A program made the translations under genes and the position numbers. Positions 1-4,195 of a stretch of 5,443 bases of DNA are shown piece by piece. Within the stretch, counting starts at the first letter, position 1. Every line of letters begins with the position of its first letter. The notes under the pieces are model-generated. The model did not search any database, was not told the DNA's origin, and saw nothing but the letters and a program-made list of their open reading frames with translations. This stretch comes from Methylococcaceae bacterium NSP1-2 (GTDB lineage: Bacteria; Pseudomonadota; Gammaproteobacteria; Methylococcales; Methylomonadaceae), in contig NQJH01000202.1 in NCBI GenBank assembly GCA_002256685.1, positions 1,196 through 6,638 on the forward strand. Reading direction: 5' to 3'.

Positions 1-128
1 AAGTCTGGGATTCTGAAACTGAGCCTGCTCTAGCGTCTGAAGGGACTGTGTGGAAAAAACTAAGCAAGGAAGAACAAGCGACTACAAAGTCTTTAGGCTA
101 TGATGAAAAATCGTGGAATAAAGAATAG
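1..128 (+). CDS. 3' end of an unidentified gene (C-terminal 41 residues)
   Basis: The frame beginning at base 3 is open from the window edge to the TAG at 126-128, so only the C-terminus is visible. It is very hydrophilic and acidic/lysine-rich. The last part reads as a compact pattern: W-x2-L-S, a charged E-E-Q stretch, then LGY, four residues and W-N. I recall short 'W..L...E..A...LGY....W' modules at protein termini in other bacteria, but I cannot name the family or give it a function. The tryptophan/LGY pattern and the charged composition make real coding likely despite the short length. A hairpin follows just after the stop, and the gene converges on rlmH. Confidence 0.6.
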   Translation, partial: VWDSETEPALASEGTVWKKLSKEEQATTKSLGYDEKSWNKE

Positions 129-132
129 TTAA

Positions 133-167
133 ATGCCCCTCCCCTGTACATGACAGAAAGAGGGCAT
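133..167 (+). terminator. Terminator-like nested hairpin after the partial gene
   Basis: Five bases after the stop at 128, ATGCCC (133-138) pairs with GGGCAT (162-167). Inside it CTGT (144-147) pairs with ACAG (153-156) around a 5-base loop. The sequence that follows is AT-rich but has no clean T tract, so this is a weak intrinsic-terminator candidate or simply a 3'-end-stabilising hairpin. Confidence 0.3.
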
Positions 168-233
168 AATATTCTAATAGCCTATCCTCATTGTTTCCAC
201 GCGATATTTTCTGGAGTCAGACGTATATATAGC

Positions 234-278
234 ATAGGTGCGAATTCATTCGCACTGTGCGGATAAATCCGTACCTAC
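234..278. repeat. Inverted pair of REP-like hairpins (BIME-like)
   Basis: Two 22-base units face outward around a single base (256). The + unit (234-255) is ATAG followed by an 18-base hairpin, GTGCGAAT/ATTCGCAC with a 2-base loop. The minus unit (278-257) is GTAG followed by GTACGGAT/ATCCGCAC, also with a 2-base loop and one G-T pair. By hand the units match at 17 of 22 positions. Two of the differences are compensatory, an A-T pair in one stem becoming G-C in the other. A GTAG-type tetranucleotide next to a short hairpin is the described layout of REP sequences mobilised by RAYT transposases. The location between two convergent genes is typical. No RAYT gene is in the window. Confidence 0.7.
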
Positions 279-307
279 CTCATTTTATTGTGCTTTAGTC
301 ATAGACT

Positions 308-775
308 TTAGCGGTGATAAGGATGATTATGAAGGATACTCCATGCGCGATAAAGCTGTTCAGCCACCACAATACGCACTAGAGGATGAGGAAAAGTTAG
401 TTTTGACAAGCTCCATGACTCACGCGCCAGCGGCTTGACTTCATCGGCTAAACCTTCAGGGCCGCCGATTAATAAAGAAACCGATTGCCCCCCTTCTAGC
501 CAACGTTGCATTGCCCCTGCTAATTCGGGTGTTGTCCACGGTTTGCCGGGTATATCTAAGGTCACGACATGGGTATTTTGTGGTATCGCCGCTATCATAC
601 GTTCGCCTTCTTCTTTAACGATACGCACAATATCACTATTTTTGCCGCGTTTACCTGCGGGAATTTCTTTAAGCACCAGTTCACATTCACGCGGTAAACG
701 CTTAGCATATTCATCGTAACCTTGTTGTACCCAGCTGGGCATACGGTTTCCTACGGAAATTAAATGAATTTGCAT
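308..775 (-). CDS. rlmH: 23S rRNA (pseudouridine(1915)-N(3))-methyltransferase RlmH
   Basis: RlmH (YbeA/SPOUT family) methylates N3 of pseudouridine 1915 in helix 69 of 23S rRNA, using S-adenosylmethionine, on assembled 70S ribosomes in the cytoplasm. The 155-residue length equals that of the E. coli enzyme. The start MQIHLISVGNRMP, the KRGKNSD segment (residues 42-48), the SAM-binding LLIGGPEGL loop of the trefoil knot (101-109), and the C-terminal LTFPHPLVR...VAEQLYRAWSI...NHPYHR block (126-155) are all present and look intact. The ATG at 775-773 lies 7 bases after the stop of the upstream TM2 gene with no obvious Shine-Dalgarno, which suggests translational coupling. In many Gammaproteobacteria rlmH follows rsfS and precedes the PBP2/RodA genes. 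Here it is instead the last gene of a stress/membrane cluster, and the REP pair lies past its stop. Confidence 0.97.
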   Translation of the reverse strand: MQIHLISVGNRMPSWVQQGYDEYAKRLPRECELVLKEIPAGKRGKNSDIVRIVKEEGERMIAAIPQNTHVVTLDIPGKPWTTPELAGAMQRWLEGGQSVSLLIGGPEGLADEVKPLARESWSLSKLTFPHPLVRIVVAEQLYRAWSILHNHPYHR

Positions 776-782
776 AAATCAA

Positions 783-1202
783 TTATTTTAACGGACGACC
801 TTTAGCATCTTTATTAATGTTTCCCGTAAAGAGTAACACGGCTTCTACAAATCCCCAGAGTGCGCCATAACCAACGGTGAGTGCGGTGAGAGCCAATTGT
901 GCTATACCCAGTTTATAAAATCCTAAATAAAATCGGTGTGCGCCTGTAAAACCTAAAAATAGGGCTAGTGCGGAAGCAACGTATTTATATTTAACGGCTT
1001 TGGGTGGTTGTAAGTAAGCACCCACTAATTTAATTGTGTGTGCCGTGGTGTTATCAACAGCAACATCAAAATCAACATCGTCTCCCTGATCTGGTGGTAC
1101 GTCAGCCACCCAGCCTTGCAAATCAAATGCAAAAAATTTGTCTTCACTTTTTATTACCCCAGATTGTGTTTTAGGGTCGTAACTTTCAATATGTCCAATC
1201 AT
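783..1202 (-). CDS. Small protein with cold-shock-like N-terminus and TM2 domain
   Basis: This is a 139-residue protein of two parts. Residues 1 to about 60 (MIGHIESYDPKTQSGVIKS...FFAFDL...GDDVDFDV) have the G-x-I-x-x-Y-x-x-x-x-x-x-G-x-I strand pattern of a small OB/cold-shock-like fold. Residues about 70-130 are a TM2 domain. Helix 1 is about 74-94 and contains the family signature GFTGAHRFYLGFYKLG; helix 2 is about 100-127 and contains GALWGFVE. The usual W-x-x-x-D after the second helix is W-G-F-V-E here. The C-terminus is short and basic. Such fusions occur in Proteobacteria, but no biochemical function is established to my knowledge. A membrane-anchored nucleic-acid-binding or sensing role would be inference. 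AAGG (1215-1212) lies about 9 bases before the ATG and may serve as ribosome binding site. The gene is 31 bases after the usp stop and 7 bases before rlmH. Confidence 0.85.
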   Translation of the reverse strand: MIGHIESYDPKTQSGVIKSEDKFFAFDLQGWVADVPPDQGDDVDFDVAVDNTTAHTIKLVGAYLQPPKAVKYKYVASALALFLGFTGAHRFYLGFYKLGIAQLALTALTVGYGALWGFVEAVLLFTGNINKDAKGRPLK

Positions 1203-1233
1203 CTATATGTGCCTTGTGTTATTTTGTATTTGT

Positions 1234-1677
1234 TCAATTATCTTGTAAACGGACAGCCAGTACATCGCACGGTGCATAATGCAAAACACCGTTAGCGGTC
1301 GAACCGAGTAATAATGCCAAACCATGCCGACCATGTGAGCCAACAACAATTAAATCTACGCCATTTTCTTGGGCAACGCGGATTATTTCGGTTTTAGGGC
1401 TGCCCATCTCTAGCCATTGACAGTCTGTGGTAACCGCTAGTTTTTGAGCAAGTTCAGCTAATCTTTTTCTCGCGCCTTCCATCAATTCGGCGGTTAAATC
1501 CAGATTAAAAGGAATATCTGCACCATAACCGGCATCGGTAATCGGCAAACTGTCCACCACATGGATGATACTAAGTTTTGCCTGATAGCGATCAGCTAGT
1601 TCTTTGGCGCGATTAATGACAGTTTCACATTGTTCAAAAAAATCCACTGCCAGTAGTATGTGTTTATAGTGTTCCAT
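1234..1677 (-). CDS. Universal stress protein, UspA family
   Basis: A 147-residue single Usp domain, the usual family length. It begins HILLAVDFFEQCE with the conserved aspartate (D12) that contacts the adenine nucleotide in ATP-binding members. It has the IIHVVD strand (37-42), the acidic helix ELMEGARKRLAELA (64-77), and the DLIVVGSHGRHG...LLLGSTA nucleotide loop (108-128), ending with the CDVLAVRL strand. The loop reads G113-x2-G116-x8-G125-S126, one residue shorter than the G-x2-G-x9-G-S/T form usually quoted. It is otherwise well formed, so ATP binding is plausible but not certain. These proteins are cytoplasmic and induced by starvation or other stress; the direct target is usually unknown. 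AGGAAA (1687-1682) sits just ahead of the ATG as a good ribosome binding site. The upstream membrane-protein gene ends 24 bases before this start, so the two are probably co-transcribed. Confidence 0.95.
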   Translation of the reverse strand: MEHYKHILLAVDFFEQCETVINRAKELADRYQAKLSIIHVVDSLPITDAGYGADIPFNLDLTAELMEGARKRLAELAQKLAVTTDCQWLEMGSPKTEIIRVAQENGVDLIVVGSHGRHGLALLLGSTANGVLHYAPCDVLAVRLQDN

Positions 1678-1681
1678 GAGT

Positions 1682-1687
1682 TTTCCT
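1682..1687 (-). promoter_or_regulatory. Ribosome binding site of the usp gene
   Basis: On the minus strand AGGAAA lies 4 bases before the ATG at 1677. It is the clearest Shine-Dalgarno in the minus-strand cluster, whereas the first gene and rlmH lack a recognisable one. The stress protein may therefore be translated more strongly than its neighbours. Confidence 0.6.
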
Positions 1688-1701
1688 ATTTAACGAGAGC
1701 A

Positions 1702-2196
1702 TCAGGAAATAATTAAAGCGGTTACCTGATAAGAGACCACTAAGTATAAAAATGCCAGACCCAAACTAAAACTAAAGCTTTGTTCCAGCGCGTTGCGCAT
1801 AATATGCCCAGTAATCAGCCAATGCCAGACAATTAAAGTCATCATCACCAAAAAGGCTAATAATCCACCTTGATTAACTGCCATCGTAGCGATGGTCGGT
1901 AGCGCGAATAAATCAAGCAGTGCATCCGTACCGAGTAAAGCCGTCGTCGTTTGATAAAATCGCCCCAGCTTGCCACTAAAAAATAAGCAAATCCAGCTAA
2001 ATCCGCCCATGAGCAGAAGTCCAACGGCGGCTTTCAATAGCGCACTAAACCAGTTGACGCTCATATTCATCAGCAAAAAATTAATGATGACATTGATAAT
2101 AGCCAATACTTTCAATAAATTGATCGAAAAGGGTAAATCCTGCGGTGTTTTTTTAAGCAGGCAGATGTCAAATAGCAATTTTATCAGATCAAACAT
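1702..2196 (-). CDS. Multi-pass integral membrane protein of unknown function
   Basis: A 164-residue, strongly hydrophobic protein. I see about five membrane segments, near residues 26-44, 51-74, 86-105, 111-130 and 142-163. They follow an amphipathic N-terminus (MFDLIKLLFDICLLKKTPQDLPFS) that probably lies in the cytoplasm. The polar landmarks are K-K-T-P-Q-D-L-P (15-22), S-G-K-L-G-R (74-79) and W-H-W-L-I-T-G-H-I (124-132). The last pattern resembles helices of Yip1-like small membrane proteins, but I cannot assign it to a family. An in-frame TAA three codons upstream fixes the ATG at 2196-2194 as the first possible ATG. No good Shine-Dalgarno precedes it. It is the first gene of the minus-strand cluster leading to usp, the TM2 protein and rlmH, so any promoter for the cluster should lie in 2197-2320. 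Confidence 0.8.
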   Translation of the reverse strand: MFDLIKLLFDICLLKKTPQDLPFSINLLKVLAIINVIINFLLMNMSVNWFSALLKAAVGLLLMGGFSWICLFFSGKLGRFYQTTTALLGTDALLDLFALPTIATMAVNQGGLLAFLVMMTLIVWHWLITGHIMRNALEQSFSFSLGLAFLYLVVSYQVTALIIS

Positions 2197-2278
2197 GATT
2201 TTTTACGCGCAGTAAGGTTTAAAGGTTGATATAAATCAGTACGCTAATTAAGTACTGGTATTTTCGCTATCATCATAA

Positions 2279-2306
2279 ACTGACTGGTAGCAAGCCTCCA
2301 AGTTCT
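2279..2306 (-). promoter_or_regulatory. Possible sigma-E-like promoter for the minus-strand cluster
   Basis: On the minus strand AGAACTT (2306-2300) is followed after 16 bases by TCAGT (2283-2279). This resembles the GGAACTT-N16-TC-rich pattern of envelope-stress sigma-E promoters, with imperfect matches in both boxes. It would give a leader of roughly 75 bases before the membrane-protein ATG. An envelope-stress input would suit a cluster rich in membrane and stress proteins, but the match is weak and could be chance. Confidence 0.2.
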
Positions 2307-2339
2307 TAATGAGAGAGGCGTAAAAATAAAGGGCTGGGT

Positions 2340-2345
2340 TATAAT
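2340..2345 (+). promoter_or_regulatory. Perfect TATAAT hexamer, possible -10 box
   Basis: TATAAT at 2340-2345 matches the sigma-70 -10 consensus exactly and points toward the BON lipoprotein gene. No TTGACA-like box stands 15-18 bases upstream and there is no TGn extension, so a supporting activator or pure chance must be allowed. A start near 2352 would give a leader of about 130 bases that includes the hairpins at 2363-2436. Confidence 0.3.
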
Positions 2346-2362
2346 ACGCGCTGTCGCTGATT

Positions 2363-2436
2363 TTGCTCGTCATTGGTGCGGGAGAGTGAGCAAGGTCAAA
2401 GTAGTAGTGACTTTGTCATTGTTTGAATTATCAAAC
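2363..2436 (+). other. Three consecutive hairpins in the leader of the BON gene
   Basis: TTGCTC (2363-2368) pairs with GAGCAA (2388-2393). CAAAGT (2397-2402) pairs with ACTTTG (2410-2415) around 7 bases. GTTTGA (2421-2426) pairs with TCAAAC (2431-2436) around 4 bases. All three stems are perfect six-base pairings and follow the TATAAT. This could be a structured 5' leader or a small RNA. I recognise no known riboswitch or RNA family, and six-base stems do occur by chance. Confidence 0.3.
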
Positions 2437-2484
2437 ATTCGCTAGTATCTGTTTTTTCGTAAAATAACCTAAAGTAAAAATGTT

Positions 2485-2799
2485 ATGAGTATATTAAATT
2501 TGATAATGCGGTTTTTATTAAGTCTTGTCTTGATTATATCTGTTACTGGCTGTGCGGGGACTAAAGTATCTGAAAGCACAGGGGAATTTTTTGATGATTC
2601 ATTTGTGACTACAAAAGTTAAGTCTGCCTTTTTGGGTGATTCCAGACTCAAAATGTTGGACATTACCGTCACTACCTTCAAAGGCGCGGTTCAACTCAGC
2701 GGTTTTGTTGACTCTAAAGCGGTTGCCGATAGAGCTGTGCAGGTAGCAAGAACCGTTAAAGGGGTCAAAGTAGTCAACAATAGTTTAGTGGTAAAATGA
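2485..2799 (+). CDS. BON-domain lipoprotein
   Basis: A 104-residue protein. It has a hydrophobic signal peptide (residues about 8-22) ending in the lipobox V-T-G-C, with C23 as the predicted lipidated cysteine. Alanine follows at +2, so outer-membrane sorting is expected. A single BON domain covers about 36-104: DSFVTTKVKSAFLGDSRL, DITVTTFKGAVQLSGFVDSKAVADRAVQVA, and a final VKGVKVVNNSLVV. This is the helix-strand-strand-helix-strand pattern seen in OsmY and related periplasmic proteins, which are linked to osmotic and envelope stress and to binding of phospholipid or membrane surfaces. No enzymatic residues are expected. The start is uncertain. ATG at 2485 lacks a good Shine-Dalgarno, and M8 (ATG at 2506) would give a tidier signal peptide beginning M-R-F. 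The upstream ATG at 2480 opens only a two-codon frame whose TGA overlaps this start. A hairpin follows the stop by about 13 bases. Confidence 0.9.
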   Translation: MSILNLIMRFLLSLVLIISVTGCAGTKVSESTGEFFDDSFVTTKVKSAFLGDSRLKMLDITVTTFKGAVQLSGFVDSKAVADRAVQVARTVKGVKVVNNSLVVK

Positions 2800-2812
2800 T
2801 TAACCAGTGTTA

Positions 2813-2837
2813 CGAACGGATCTACTCAATCCGTTCG
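2813..2837 (+). terminator. Strong hairpin after the BON lipoprotein gene
   Basis: CGAACGGAT (2813-2821) pairs perfectly with ATCCGTTCG (2829-2837) around a 7-base loop, 13 bases past the stop. The stem strength and position fit a transcription-end structure. There is no T tract after it, since the sequence continues AGCGCGGTG, so it is not a canonical Rho-independent terminator. It may act as a 3'-end stabiliser or be a lone REP-like hairpin. Confidence 0.45.
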
Positions 2838-2867
2838 AGCGCGGTGCTACCCAACCTTATAAAAACT

Positions 2868-2972
2868 GGTAGAAGTAAAAATCTGAGTGATTGCATGATA
2901 AAGGAGTCAAAAAACATGTTTTTTGATTCCACACAATTCGTCATTACGTCATTATCAAATTTACTACTACCC
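2868..2972. repeat. Degraded long inverted repeat centred on an AT-rich palindrome
   Basis: The core (2903-2930) has 13-base arms around AT, with one G-T pair; bases 2907-2926 form a perfect 20-base palindrome. Farther out, GGTAGAAGTAAAAAT (2868-2882) resembles the reverse complement of 2957-2971 (GGTAGTAGTAAATTT) at 12 of 15 positions. The two halves are therefore related over about 50 bases each, with indels. The right half also holds a perfect 8-base tandem repeat (CGTCATTA, 2939-2954). This looks like a decayed palindromic element or MITE-like relic just ahead of mfd. No transposase or clear target-site duplication is visible. Confidence 0.45.
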
Positions 2973-3036
2973 AAAAACTTAGTCAGTAAATGCGCCTGCA
3001 ACCCTTCAGTTTTGTCACTTATTTCCAGTAAAGCCA

Positions 3037-4194
3037 ATGGCTAACAGCTCCCTTTTTACCCTCACACTTCCGCAAATAAAAAACCAAACGATTCTTTGGA
3101 CGGGCTTAACTGGCTGCACTAATGCGTTAGCCTTAGCCACTGCCATTGAACAGGAAAATCGTTTGTTTGTCATTGTCACGCCCGACAATCACACCGCGCT
3201 ACAGTTGATACAGGAACTCACGTTCTTTTTGCAGAATAAACACCCAATACTGCATTTTCCTGACTGGGAAACCTTACCTTATGATGTATTTTCACCGCTG
3301 CCTGAAATTACCTCAGAACGCATAAAAACTTTGGCATTATTGCCAGCCGTTAAACGCGGCGCGTTAGTGGTGTCAGTCAACACCCTAATGCACAAACTCG
3401 CGCCCAGAGAACATGTATTAGCCAACAGTTTTGCGATTAAAGTCGGTGATGTGTTTAATCTGGAACTCAATCGCCTAAAGCTGGAAAGTGTCGGTTATCA
3501 CTGTGTGTCTCAAGTGTACGCTCATGCTGAGTTTGCAATACGCGGCGCGATTATTGACATCTTTCCAATGGGCAGTAACGTGCCGTTTCGTATTGAATTA
3601 TGGGATGAAGAAATTGATTCGATACGCACTTTTGATGCAGAAACCCAATTATCGCTAGAAAAAATAGACCAGATTCAATTATTTCCTGCGCAAGAATTTC
3701 CGTTTACTGATGACTCCATTAAACATTTTCGCCAAGCATTTCGAGACCATTTTCCCAATGCCAGCGCGAAAAACACCCTGTATGTCGATGTTAGCAAAGG
3801 CATAAGCCCCAACGGTATTGAATATTATCTACCGCTGTTTGTTGAACAAACCGCCACCTTGTTTGATTACTTGCCGCAAACCGCCGTATTAGTATTATCA
3901 GAAAGCTTTGCTGACCTCGCCCACGCGTTTTATGCCGAAGCCGAAGAGCGTTTTGAACAACGAAAATACGATATTGAACGCCCATTACTCAAACCAGAAT
4001 ACCTGTTTTTATCGGCGAATGAATGGCTACAAAAAACCAACGACTTTGCGCGGCTTATTTTGCAATCCGTTGAGAATGAAGCAAACACCGCTTATCCACA
4101 TTACGACTTCACGCCCAGTAATACCCTGCCCGATTTAACTATTAATGCCAAACTGGCAGAACCTGCGGGCGCGCGACAAACTCAGAAGTTATAA
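3037..4194 (+). pseudogene. mfd: mfd, 5' part: UvrB-like module of transcription-repair coupling factor, frame broken
   Basis: Mfd displaces RNA polymerase stalled at DNA damage and recruits UvrA for nucleotide excision repair. This frame gives 385 residues, of which about 380 are genuine Mfd. It includes the N-terminal D1a-D2-D1b UvrB-homology module, with DWETLPYDVFSP (76-87), the UvrA-contact region VYAHAEFAIRGAIIDIFPMGS (160-180), WDEEIDSIRTFD (189-200), FPAQEFP (216-222), VSKG...GIEYYLPLF (252-268) and RPLLKPE (315-321). Up to LPDL...AEPAGA (364-379) it lines up with E. coli Mfd without gaps near the end. It then runs into a short non-homologous tail (about RQTQKL) and TAA at 4192-4194. 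An intact Mfd has about 1,150 residues, so the product would lack RNA-polymerase binding and motor domains. A stable UvrB-like fragment that still binds UvrA is conceivable but is inference. The ATG at 3037 fits the family N-terminus; its Shine-Dalgarno is weak. Confidence 0.9.
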
Positions 4195-4195
4195 A
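4168..4195 (+). other. Deletion and frameshift junction in mfd
   Basis: Mfd homology leaves frame 1 at A379 (codon 4171-4173) and resumes in frame 2 at about 4172 as RDKLRSYKISAKQVDNW. E. coli Mfd, as I recall it, has about 25 residues between the matching points (its LRKFL...VVFSVESEGRREAL stretch), and none of these is present in any frame here. The frame change of a two-base overlap plus 25 codons implies a loss of about 77 bases. The junction is GC-rich (GCGGGCGCGCGACAAA). GCGCGACAA reads plausibly in both frames, as A-R-Q before and R-D-K after, which would fit deletion between short direct repeats. Confidence 0.7.

Larger units (their letters stand above)
2197..2484. other. Divergent intergenic region
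   Basis: 288 bases separate the divergent membrane-protein and BON-lipoprotein genes, and I find no convincing coding frame or tRNA. On the minus-strand side there is an inverted repeat, CAGTAC (2237-2242) with GTACTG (2252-2257), between the possible promoter and the first gene; it could be an operator. On the plus side a perfect TATAAT (2340-2345) has no matching -35 hexamer at 15-18 bases. It is followed by three small hairpins described separately. Confidence 0.5.
2800..3036. other. Intergenic region between the BON gene and mfd
   Basis: 237 bases with no credible gene. Both strands carry an open frame across most of it, but these frames are largely products of the inverted repeat: the core palindrome encodes the same peptide, ESKNMFFDS, in each direction. 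No convincing promoter hexamer pair for mfd was found, and only a weak purine stretch (CAGTAAAG) precedes the mfd ATG. Confidence 0.5.

Noticed and set aside
238..438. Open frame on + strand running from the REP pair into the end of rlmH
   Set aside because: Half of it is repeat DNA and the rest is antisense to the conserved C-terminus of RlmH; the translation has no recognisable pattern.
435..719. 94-residue + strand open frame inside rlmH
   Set aside because: It is wholly antisense to a clear rlmH and has a serine/proline/isoleucine-rich composition typical of shadow frames.
1038..1295. + strand open frame across the TM2 and usp genes
   Set aside because: It is antisense to two well-supported genes and has no domain or ribosome binding site.
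1970..2215. + strand open frame opposite the membrane-protein gene
   Set aside because: It is antisense to a strongly hydrophobic coding frame and its sequence is low-information.
2469..2681. Minus-strand frame opposite the BON lipoprotein
   Set aside because: The + frame has a lipobox and a BON domain; this one has neither a signal nor homology.
2796..3044. Overlapping + (2796-3044) and minus (2822-3037) frames between the BON gene and mfd
   Set aside because: Both owe their openness to the inverted repeat, whose core encodes the same peptide on each strand. Neither has a ribosome binding site or a recognisable domain. A relic of a mobile element remains possible.
3279..4138. Several 60-76 residue frames on either strand within the first half of mfd
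   Set aside because: All overlap conserved Mfd coding sequence in other frames and show no domain.
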